The notes beneath the pieces are model-generated. The model was not told the DNA's origin, did no database searches, and saw only the letters and a program-made list of their open reading frames with translations. From Methanofollis sp. UBA420 (GTDB lineage: Archaea > Halobacteriota > Methanomicrobia > Methanomicrobiales > Methanofollaceae), in contig NZ_DAGX01000007.1 in the NCBI RefSeq assembly GCF_002498315.1, forward strand, positions 1 through 64,000: 64,000 bases of DNA, in the 5' to 3' direction. The first letter of the stretch is position 1; each line of letters begins with the position of its first letter. Shown in pieces: positions 23,412 to 30,065 of the stretch. The translations under genes were made by a program, and so were the position numbers.

Positions 23412-24070
23412 TTCTCCTCTCCCCTCTCAAGGATGATCCGGCGCACTGGCGGTGCAAGGGCGAAATCGGCCGCAGCGCCAAGAAGGGCGATAGGCCGGTC
23501 GATCCTGAGCCTCACCTCGCCCCGGCCCGCCGGATCCCCGCCGGAAAAGAGCGGTTCCATATCGACATCGACGAGTGTCGGCCCCAGGATGCCACGAACA
23601 GCCTGCACCATCCCGAAGGCCTTCCCTGTCGCAATGGGGCCGCCGAAATCGGCCCTGATCCAGAGGGCAAGGCGTTCCAGACTGGTGTGGGCGGTGACCC
23701 TGCCGAGAAGACAGGTGATATGCGGGAAAAGTGTACGGAAAGTCTCCAGGGTGAAGGGAAGGGAAGGAAGCCCTTCCTTTTCTTCCTCTTCTCTCTCCTC
23801 CCCTTTTTCTCCTCCCTCTTCAGACTCGGCCTCAGGGATCGTCAGAGAGAAGAGTGTGATGCTGCCAACCAGGAGATCGGTATGCCAGGCTGTTTCTTTC
23901 TTCACGCTCACGCCGAATGCCGCCCACCTGAGGGAGAGGGAGACTGTCCCTCCCCCGCCCTCATAGGCCCCCGCCGCCCCCACCCGCAGGGGGAGGAGGA
24001 GGACGGAGAGGAGGATGACACCGATGCCGGCATAGTACACAAGGAATATGAGGATGTCGCCGGCGGCCAT
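23408..24070 (-). CDS. DUF2953 family membrane-associated protein
   Basis: A 220-residue protein with one N-terminal hydrophobic helix (about residues 5-28), an acidic low-complexity stretch rich in Glu near residues 80-98, and a C-terminal part containing GPIATGKAFGMVQAVRGILG and RGEVRLRIDRPIALL. The pattern fits DUF2953, typified by Bacillus YtfI. In Bacillus ytfI lies next to ytfJ (gerW), and here a GerW gene is also adjacent, which supports the assignment. The protein probably has its soluble part on one membrane face. No reaction is known for the family. Confidence 0.72.
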   Translation of the reverse strand: MAAGDILIFLVYYAGIGVILLSVLLLPLRVGAAGAYEGGGGTVSLSLRWAAFGVSVKKETAWHTDLLVGSITLFSLTIPEAESEEGGEKGEEREEEEKEGLPSLPFTLETFRTLFPHITCLLGRVTAHTSLERLALWIRADFGGPIATGKAFGMVQAVRGILGPTLVDVDMEPLFSGGDPAGRGEVRLRIDRPIALLGAAADFALAPPVRRIILERGEEK

Positions 24071-24081
24071 GCTCGACCTGT

Positions 24082-24504
24082 CTACTCGGTTCCCTGTTCG
24101 GCTTTCTTCTCCTTCTCCTCACCCTTTTCCGGTTTGCCGACCTTGGCGGTGACACGCTCGACCATCGAGGGGACGACTTCCCCGACACTCTCGATGATCT
24201 CGGCGATCGGCCCCTTCTTCTTGAGAGAATAGATCTGCACTCCTTCAGGGCCCTTCACGTCCTTGTGGACGACAAGGAGTGCGACCGGCTCGACACCGGC
24301 ACCTGCCCCGCCGCCTTCGCCTCCGCCGCCTTCGCCGCCCGGACCATTGCCTCTCGCTGCAGCGGCACCGAAGCCGAAGCCGAAGCCGGCGATCGCAAAG
24401 ACAACCTTGTCGCCGAGGTCGAGCGGATCGCCGATGATAGCCTTTGCCGATACGAAGTTGCGGAGTTCTTCCGCCGTTACCTTGATCATTTCGTCGCCTG
24501 TCAT
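24082..24504 (-). CDS. GerW (YtfJ) family protein
   Basis: A 140-residue protein. AKAIIGDPLDLGDKVVFAIAGFGFGFGAAA is followed by a Gly-rich loop (EGGGGEGGGAGAG), then VEPVALLVVHKDVKGPEGVQIYSL, and the tail is a Lys/Glu-rich charged segment. This is the GerW family, known in Bacillus for a sporulation or germination role, but also present in non-sporulating archaea. The ATG at 24504 was chosen; MIKVTAEE at 24489 is an alternative. It is the first gene of an operon with DUF2953 and a smaller GerW-like protein, 11 and 0 bases apart. Confidence 0.78.
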   Translation of the reverse strand: MTGDEMIKVTAEELRNFVSAKAIIGDPLDLGDKVVFAIAGFGFGFGAAAARGNGPGGEGGGGEGGGAGAGVEPVALLVVHKDVKGPEGVQIYSLKKKGPIAEIIESVGEVVPSMVERVTAKVGKPEKGEEKEKKAEQGTE

Positions 24505-24569
24505 GTTCGTCCCACTCTGAGAGGGAAGACCTCCACTTAAAGGTATGGGGGAGGTGCCCGACAGGCCCG

Positions 24570-24917
24570 TCACAACAGACGGGTCGTCTCGGTCGGCCGC
24601 GGCACCTTGACGACGAGCACCCTGAAGGGCCGGTCGCCCTCGTTGATCCAGCGGTGAGGTACCCGTGCAGGACTCTCGATCAGGGTGTCAGGTCTGCACT
24701 CCTGCCTCTCGTCCCCGATCTCGACGACCCCTGTCCCTTCGAGGACATAGAACGCGACGTCCACGGGCGTGATGTGCTTTTTCAGGCTCTCCCCCGGCTG
24801 CAGGGTGATGTGGACCATGGTGGCGTGTTCGGTGTCGTAGACTTTCCGTGCGTCCACGCCGTGCGGGTTCTTCTCGACCGGGGTCTCCATGACCGTTCGT
24901 GCAATCAAGGTCTTCAC
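24570..24917 (-). CDS. Cupin-domain protein
   Basis: A 115-residue single-domain cupin. Motif 1 reads HITLQPGESLKKHITPVDVAFYVLEGTG and motif 2 PARVPHRWINEGDRPFRVLVVK. Instead of the classic two-His motif 1 it has one His and Glu/Asp residues, so metal binding may be reduced or altered. Small cupins of this type are common in methanogens with unknown substrates, often sugars or regulatory ligands. It is divergent from cooS and lies 65 bases upstream of gerW on the same strand, without a clear terminator between them, so it could be the first gene of that transcript. Confidence 0.78.
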   Translation of the reverse strand: MKTLIARTVMETPVEKNPHGVDARKVYDTEHATMVHITLQPGESLKKHITPVDVAFYVLEGTGVVEIGDERQECRPDTLIESPARVPHRWINEGDRPFRVLVVKVPRPTETTRLL

Positions 24918-25088
24918 CTACGGGATACTCCGTCTTCACCAATGAATACCTTTGGGTCGCTCCCTCCGCCGCGACCATCTGGCGGACGAAGAGGTGCTCG
25001 CCCCGGCATGACGACGACAGGTTTATTCCCTCTCCTTGAGATGGGGGGGTGGCGGCGGCAGACGCGGCCGCCTCCGGAGGGGACGCAA

Positions 25089-26993
25089 TTGGATGAAAAG
25101 AGGATCTCGTACCACCCGTCGGTGAGGACGGTCTATAAAAAACTCCATGATATGGGGCTCTCCAATGTCTGGGACCGCTACGAGGCCCAGGGTATCGGGG
25201 GCGACCCCGACAGCAGGTGCCGCTTCTGCATGGGGGGTGTCCGCTGTGATTTCTGCTCGAACGGGCCGTGCAGGGCCGATGCGTCTGCGGACAAACGCGG
25301 TGTCTGCGGGATCTCCGCGGACGGCATGGCGATGCGGATGATGCTCCTGCGGAATGTGATGGGGGCCTCCACCTACCACTACCACTGCGAGCAGACGGTG
25401 AGGACCCTGCGGGAGACTGCCCTTGGCAGGACACCGTTCAGGGTGAAAGACCCGGAAAAACTGAAGGCGTTTGCGGCGAGACTCGGCCTTGACACCGCGG
25501 TGCCGACCGACAGACTGGCCCTCGCCCTCTGTACTTTTGTTCAGGACGACTTCCACCGCAGGTCTGACGAACCAAGCCGGATCGTTGAACTCCTTGCGCC
25601 GGCCGACCGGGTCAGGGTCTGGAAGGATATCGGCATCTTTCCTGGCGGGGTCTATGGCGAGATGATGGTCGCGACGAGTTCCTCCCTCACGAACGTGGAC
25701 GGCGACTATGTGAGCCTCGCGAAGAAGGCGATGCGCCTCTCTGTGGCGATGGCCTACCAGAGCCAGCTCGTCCTTGAGTCTCTGCAGGACGCCCTCTTCG
25801 GGACGCCGGCGCCCCACTGGATGCGGGTGGACCTCGGCGTTCTGGATCCCGACTATGTGAACATCCTGCCGAACGGCCACGAACCCTTCCTGGGCTTCGC
25901 CCTCGTGGACCTCGCCCGCGAACCGGCATGGCAGGAACGAGCGCACGAGGCCGGGGCAAAGGGTATCAGGGTGATCGCGAATATCGAAACCGGGCAGGAG
26001 ATGGTCCAGCGCCTGGAGATGGACGACGTCTTCTGGGGCTATACGGGGAACTGGATCATGCAGGAGGCGGTGCTGGCCACAGGGGCGGTGGACGTCTTTG
26101 TGGCTGACATGAACTGTTCCCTGCCCCTCGATCCCGTCTATGCGGAGAGGTTCGGTTTCAGGATCGTTCCGGTTTCCGAACTCGTCGCCTTCGAGGGTGT
26201 CACCGATCGTGTGAACTATGACCCGGCACAGGCGCGGGCACAGGCGGCGTCCCTCCTCCAGATGGGGATCGAGAATTTCCGGCAGAGGCACAGGAAGGTC
26301 GAACCTGTCCGCGGCCTCCCTGTCGGCCAGGCGGTCGTCGGTTTCTCGCCAGAGAGCATCGTCGCGGCTCTTGGCGGGAGCCTCGTGCCCCTCCTGGACG
26401 CGATCAAGGACGGCTCGATCCGGGGCGTGGCGGGCCTCGTCTCCTGCACGACCCTCAGGGACTCGGGGCAGGACGTCCACTCGGTCGCGGTGGCCGAGGA
26501 GTTGATCAGGCGGGATATTCTGGTGCTCTCGATGGGCTGCGGGAACGCGGCGATGCAGGTCGCCGGCCTCTGCACCCCCGACGCTGCTGCAAAGGCCGGC
26601 CCGGGCCTCAAGAAGGTCTGCAAAGCCCTCGGCGTGCCGCCCGTCCTCTCCTTCGGGACCTGTACGGACACCGGACGGCTCGCGGACCTCGTCGCCGCCG
26701 TCGGGGCGGCACTCGGCGGCGTCCCGGTCGCCGACCTGCCGGTCGCGGCGGTCGCACCCGAGTACATGGAGCAGAAGGCGACGATCGACGCGATATTCGC
26801 GCTGGCCTTCGGCCTGTACACCTATGTGAACCCGGTGCCGACGGTGACCGGCGCCCCGCGCCTGGTGCACCTCCTCACCGCGGACCTGCAGGGGATCACC
26901 GGCGGCGTCCTCAGGCTCGAACCTGACGCTGCGGCGGCTGCGGATGGTATCCTCGGCCATATCGAGGAGAAGAGGAAGGGGCTCGGGCTGTGA
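25089..26993 (+). CDS. cooS: CooS-type anaerobic carbon monoxide dehydrogenase homologue with altered C-cluster
   Basis: A 634-residue Ni-CODH family protein. N-terminal cluster cysteines are C44, C47, C53, C56, C61 and C73. C-cluster ligands appear as His264 (NGHEPF), Cys343 (DMNCSLP), Cys453 (VSCTTLRDSG), Cys484 (SMGCGNA) and Cys525 (GTCTDTG), but the position matching Cys295 of Carboxydothermus CODH-II is Glu300 in ANIETGQE. In the homologous hybrid cluster proteins this position is also Glu, so the reaction may not be CO oxidation. The TTG start follows GGAGGGG by a good distance; an ATG start further upstream is less likely. No cooC or cooF is nearby. Confidence 0.85.
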   Translation: MDEKRISYHPSVRTVYKKLHDMGLSNVWDRYEAQGIGGDPDSRCRFCMGGVRCDFCSNGPCRADASADKRGVCGISADGMAMRMMLLRNVMGASTYHYHCEQTVRTLRETALGRTPFRVKDPEKLKAFAARLGLDTAVPTDRLALALCTFVQDDFHRRSDEPSRIVELLAPADRVRVWKDIGIFPGGVYGEMMVATSSSLTNVDGDYVSLAKKAMRLSVAMAYQSQLVLESLQDALFGTPAPHWMRVDLGVLDPDYVNILPNGHEPFLGFALVDLAREPAWQERAHEAGAKGIRVIANIETGQEMVQRLEMDDVFWGYTGNWIMQEAVLATGAVDVFVADMNCSLPLDPVYAERFGFRIVPVSELVAFEGVTDRVNYDPAQARAQAASLLQMGIENFRQRHRKVEPVRGLPVGQAVVGFSPESIVAALGGSLVPLLDAIKDGSIRGVAGLVSCTTLRDSGQDVHSVAVAEELIRRDILVLSMGCGNAAMQVAGLCTPDAAAKAGPGLKKVCKALGVPPVLSFGTCTDTGRLADLVAAVGAALGGVPVADLPVAAVAPEYMEQKATIDAIFALAFGLYTYVNPVPTVTGAPRLVHLLTADLQGITGGVLRLEPDAAAAADGILGHIEEKRKGLGL

Positions 26994-27307
26994 CAGGGAA
27001 AGACACCAGGCCTGTTTCCTGCAGCGCCGCCGACCCTGCCCTCATCTCTGAGGTGAGAGTGGGGAACAGGCGGTTCATCGTCTTCGGCCTGGAGGGGATG
27101 CTGGATGGCGTGGCGGCCCTCGGGATCGCGGACGAACCGGCCCTCCGCGCCGAACTCCTGCGACAGGCAGGGGAGCGAGGACAGATTCCCTGGGGCCTGG
27201 AGGACGCTGCAGCCGACGCCCTTCTCCTCCTGTACCACCGGAGGCACGGCGCCACGCGGGTGTCAGAGGAGACGGACGGTCCCTGCCATGGCCGGAGAGA
27301 CGAGTAG
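26990..27307 (+). CDS. Small protein coupled to the CooS homologue
   Basis: A 105-residue protein starting at a GTG that overlaps the cooS stop by four bases, so translation is coupled. The central part reads ISEVRVGNRRFIVFGLEGML followed by helical segments, ending in a charged tail. I do not recognise a named family. The fold prediction from pattern is a short beta-hairpin followed by three or four helices, with no cysteine cluster or nucleotide-binding motif. Because of the tight coupling it probably acts with the CooS protein, for example in assembly or electron transfer partner binding, but this is inference. Confidence 0.6.
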   Translation: MTGKDTRPVSCSAADPALISEVRVGNRRFIVFGLEGMLDGVAALGIADEPALRAELLRQAGERGQIPWGLEDAAADALLLLYHRRHGATRVSEETDGPCHGRRDE

Positions 27308-27735
27308 ATCGTTCTCCCCCTTCTGCGGGACAGAAAAAGGATGGTATATCCTGAAAAACGTGCCCCAGAGGGTGTATGCGGAACCCTGTTCGGCCCCGTG
27401 CCTCGCCTTTCTGTCCTGCATCTTCAGCCGTTTCGACTGCAGGACCGGGCCTTCACGGCATCGTGCCCTGAAGATAAGCCGGCACCAGTGGCGGCTTTTC
27501 TGGAGCCCCCGGCCATGTTGCCGTACATGCCAGCGGCTGGCCGTTCTGGTTCTTATCTTCCGGTGGCATCTGTTCGGCCCCTTGGTGCGGTGTCTCTGTC
27601 GCCCGTCCGACTTTCAGCCGTTTCAGCCGGTGGACTCGCCGCACCGCGGCAGGCCGTCCCGTCCCCCCTGAGGCACACCACCATGCTGAATATAATATAT
27701 ATTATTTTTGATATTTCTGGTTCAGGGAGGAGGAG
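27308..27735 (+). other. Non-coding spacer with internal direct repeats and a strong AT-rich promoter
   Basis: No convincing gene. CTGTTCGGCCCC occurs at 27386-27397 and 27570-27581, and TTCAGCCGTTTC at 27423-27434 and 27613-27624, so a segment of about 60 bases is imperfectly duplicated with a spacing near 185-190. GAAGATAAG (about 27470) and CTTATCTTC (about 27551) are inverted, and CACG/CGTG with flanking GGG/CCC forms a small hairpin near 27447. At the 3' end ataatatatattat (about 27692-27705) is a TATA region and GGGAGGAGGAG a strong ribosome binding site for the next gene. Confidence 0.5.
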
Positions 27736-28407
27736 ATGCACCGCACACTCATCTGGCACGAGGTAGGGATAGAAAGGAATCTCAGGGCCCTGCGTGACGG
27801 TATCGCCGCCAGGCGTGCCCGTCTCCCCCCCGAAAACGCCCGCGAGTTCAGGATGATGGGGCACTGGCTCTCCTCGATTGAGCGAATACTGGGGAAGATC
27901 GCTGCGATCCGGGAGAGCGTCAGGGCCGGTATCGAGGCCGACCTCGGGTATCAGATCGCCAGCGAGGAGATGCTCCTCCTCGCTTTTTTCCAGCCAAGCA
28001 CGCGCAATCTCGTCTCTGAGATCCTCGTACACTTCGGCGACGATGGCTGCATCCTCTCCGGAAAGGAACTCGCGGAGATGGCCCGCCTCCCCGAGGCCGC
28101 GGAGGCGCTCGCCTGGATCGGCGACGCCGCCCTGAAGATCGGGGTGCTCCCCGAGATATGGAGCCCCAGGGTCGTGGATGCAGGGACTCTCTCAGAGAGG
28201 CGGAAGGCGTACGAGAGCAACGCGAACATGGCCCGCCTCTGCGATCGGTGGGGGCTGTACGAGCACCGCATCCACCTCGACCCGCCTGTGCCGAAGGGGG
28301 ATGTCGGGCATGTGAAGGGAACCCTTGTCGAGGCGGTCCTCGGCATCGTCTTCCTCCAGTGCGGACTGAAGGGGGTTGCCCGGGCCGCCCGCCTGCTCAG
28401 GCCCTGA
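27736..28407 (+). CDS. RNase III-like domain protein, catalytic residues incomplete
   Basis: A 223-residue protein. After a helical N-terminus, EALAWIGDAALKIGVL and KGTLVEAVLGIVFLQCG align with the RNase III motifs that hold two catalytic acidic residues each. Asp130 and Glu199 are kept, but the first Glu is Ala126 and the second Asp is Thr196, so two of the four metal ligands are missing. Between them SERRKAYESNANMARLCDRWGL matches the family. There is no double-stranded-RNA-binding domain. It could be an inactive RNA-binding relative or use a different metal site. RNase III-like proteins are uncommon in archaea. The gene has its own promoter and ribosome binding site. Confidence 0.65.
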   Translation: MHRTLIWHEVGIERNLRALRDGIAARRARLPPENAREFRMMGHWLSSIERILGKIAAIRESVRAGIEADLGYQIASEEMLLLAFFQPSTRNLVSEILVHFGDDGCILSGKELAEMARLPEAAEALAWIGDAALKIGVLPEIWSPRVVDAGTLSERRKAYESNANMARLCDRWGLYEHRIHLDPPVPKGDVGHVKGTLVEAVLGIVFLQCGLKGVARAARLLRP

Positions 28408-28459
28408 TGCCGGGGATCACGTTATATATCCCTGCCCCCTGATGGGGGATCGAAGGGGC

Positions 28460-29014
28460 ATGAAAGTCATCGGTATTGTGGGAAGCCCCCGCAAAGGGGG
28501 CAACACCGACATCCTGGTCAAGCAGGCGCTCACCGGCGCTCATGCGGCCGGGGCGGAGACCGCCGTCATCTACCTGAACGACATGGTCTTCCAGGACTGC
28601 CAGGGCTGCGGCTACTGCAAGGGGACGAATGTCTGCCGGCTGAAGGACGATATGTATCCTGTCTACGAGGACCTGATCTCGGCCGACGGGCTTGTGATCG
28701 GGAGCCCGGTCTATTTCGGGCAGATGACAGGCAACACCAAGAGTTTCATCGACCGCTGGTATGCTCTCGTGAACCCGGACTTCACCTCGCGCCTTCCGCC
28801 GGGGAAGAAGGTCGTCCTCATCTTCCCGCAGGGCGACGCCAACCCGTCGATGTTCGAGGGGATGGCGACGCACTTCGAGATCACGATGACCTTCTTCGGC
28901 CTCGAGGTGACCGAGATCATCATCGCCCCTGGCCTTCTCGCGGCCGGCGAGGCGCAGGAGAGCGAAGAGTTGATGAGACGGGCGTTTGGGGCAGGAAAGA
29001 ATCTTGCGGAGTGA
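28460..29014 (+). CDS. Iron-sulfur flavoprotein / NAD(P)H-dependent FMN reductase family
   Basis: A 184-residue flavodoxin-like protein. GIVGSPRKGGNTDILV is the FMN phosphate loop, CQGCGYCKGTNVC the four-cysteine cluster motif, and IGSPVYFGQMTGNTKSFIDRW the second flavin loop. It shares the architecture of the protein at 3144-3695, but the two are clearly diverged. The role is electron transfer from ferredoxin or NAD(P)H to an unidentified acceptor. The ATG at 28460 was chosen over one at 28442 because MKVIG is the universal N-terminus. It lies 52 bases after the RNase III-like gene on the same strand. Confidence 0.87.
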   Translation: MKVIGIVGSPRKGGNTDILVKQALTGAHAAGAETAVIYLNDMVFQDCQGCGYCKGTNVCRLKDDMYPVYEDLISADGLVIGSPVYFGQMTGNTKSFIDRWYALVNPDFTSRLPPGKKVVLIFPQGDANPSMFEGMATHFEITMTFFGLEVTEIIIAPGLLAAGEAQESEELMRRAFGAGKNLAE

Positions 29015-29079
29015 TCGGGAAGGGTCGGTCCCGGAATATTCCCCAAACCTTCAACCCTTTTCCGCCTGCATGGTGGTAC

Positions 29080-29328
29080 ATGGACATCGAGTTTTCCCGG
29101 TACGAGAGGGACGAGGAGAGGCGGAGGACAGAGATCGATTTTACGGCGCGGTTTGCCGGCCCCATCCCGTCGCGGGCCGAGATCGTCGACGCGCTCGCCC
29201 TTGTCTCCGGCGCCGCCCCGGCCTCTGTCGTGCTCGACCGCCTCAGCCCGCGGGCAAAGAAGGGCGAGGTGCGGGGGAAGGCCCGCGTGTACGACGATGC
29301 TGCGGCACGGTCCGCGGCCGAACGGTGA
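29080..29328 (+). CDS. rps24e: Ribosomal protein S24e (eS24)
   Basis: An 82-residue protein. MDIEFSRYERDEERRRTEIDF, FAGPIPSRAEIVDALALVSG, ASVVLDRLSPRAKKGEVRGKARVYD match the conserved core of archaeal eS24: the N-terminal beta strands, the G-P-x-P-S-R turn and the K-x-G-x-A-x-V-Y-[DE] strand. The usual basic C-terminal tail is missing, so it is shorter than the typical 98-110 residues. In most archaea eS24 is next to eS31 (S27ae) and rpoE2, none of which is nearby. GGTGGT lies just before the start. Confidence 0.8.
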   Translation: MDIEFSRYERDEERRRTEIDFTARFAGPIPSRAEIVDALALVSGAAPASVVLDRLSPRAKKGEVRGKARVYDDAAARSAAER

Positions 29329-29331
29329 TCC

Positions 29332-29961
29332 TCAAGCAAAGGCCCGCCAGAGGTACGACGCCCCGAAGAGGATGAGGAAGAGGCCGCATGCGCCGAGGAC
29401 GAGGCGGTATTGCCCGACGCTCATGACCCTCCTCCCTCCCGCAGTGGCCGCGGCGACGAGGCCGAACCACCCGAAGTCCGCGGCCCAGTGGCCGATCATG
29501 AAGGCGCCGGCGACGGCCAGACCCCCGGCCAGGCCGTCAAGGAGGAGGCCGGCCCCGATGGTGAGCCACCAGATCCAGAAATAGGGGTTTGCGGCGCTCG
29601 TTACGGCCCCGGCGACATATGGGTTCCCGGCCGCCGTTCCGGCCGGTGAGGCCTCCAGCACCGCGGTCCTGCTCTCCCTGACGGTCATCGCGCCGAAGAC
29701 GACGAGGGCCGCCCCGCCGAGAAGGGCGACCGCGGGGCCGACAGACCCGGCTGCAACACCGAGGCCTGCGACGACGGCGAGGAAGACCGCCGTCTCCAGG
29801 GCGGCGTGCCCGGCCGCGACCTTCGGCCCTGCCGCCCACCCCTCCGCGAGCGCCCCCCTGATCGTCGCCACCAGGGTCGGTCCCGGCGCAAGGGCGCCTG
29901 AAAGACCGATGACGAGGCCGAGGATCAGGGCCCCTGCAATGCCGTCCATCTCCATCATCAT
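29332..29961 (-). CDS. LysE-family exporter
   Basis: A membrane protein of about 209 residues with five or six hydrophobic helices. GLSGALAPGPTLVATIRGAL is the LysE/RhtB N-terminal signature with its conserved G-P-x-P/T element, and TSAANPYFWIWWLTIGAG is the central motif with conserved Asn-Pro. The family exports amino acids or related small molecules, and substrates in archaea are unknown. Three consecutive ATG codons make the exact start uncertain. It is divergent from the trp operon, only about 100 bases from trpB2, so it may share regulation with tryptophan synthesis. Confidence 0.78.
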   Translation of the reverse strand: MMMEMDGIAGALILGLVIGLSGALAPGPTLVATIRGALAEGWAAGPKVAAGHAALETAVFLAVVAGLGVAAGSVGPAVALLGGAALVVFGAMTVRESRTAVLEASPAGTAAGNPYVAGAVTSAANPYFWIWWLTIGAGLLLDGLAGGLAVAGAFMIGHWAADFGWFGLVAAATAGGRRVMSVGQYRLVLGACGLFLILFGASYLWRAFA

Positions 29962-30028
29962 GAATCGTCCTGCTCTATAAAATCGGGCCATGCCCGGCGT
30001 CTCCAATCTTGGATGTAATGTTTTGTTC

Positions 30029-30054
30029 CACAATGTATATCTATGTTCATTGTG
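30029..30054 (+). promoter_or_regulatory. trp operon promoter with a candidate operator around the TATA box
   Basis: CACAATG (30029-30035) and CATTGTG (30048-30054) form a perfect 7-bp inverted repeat with a 12-base spacer, and the spacer starts with tatatcta, the probable TATA box. The transcript start would fall at about 30064, right at the trpB2 ATG (30066), so a bound repressor would exclude TBP. Confidence 0.6.
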
Positions 30055-30065
30055 TACTTCCATTC

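Noticed and set aside
24654..25088. N-terminal extension of the CooS protein by up to 145 codons
   Set aside because: The extension runs antisense through the cupin gene and its promoter. A GGAGGGG site with a TTG start at 25089 is a better fit to family length.
25023..26960. A 645-codon open frame on the strand opposite cooS, with similar long frames opposite thiC (4856-6073), the hybrid kinase (7325-9301) and the second NCS2 permease (41354-43105)
   Set aside because: They mirror real genes in GC-rich DNA, where the antisense frame rarely has stops. Their translations are rich in Arg, Asp, Gly and His without domain motifs, while the opposite frames encode clear families.
27341..27766. A 141-codon open frame in the spacer before the RNase III-like gene
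   Set aside because: It overlaps the next gene's start region and the AT-rich promoter, has no family resemblance, and its Pro/Arg/Ser-rich composition looks like random frame reading.
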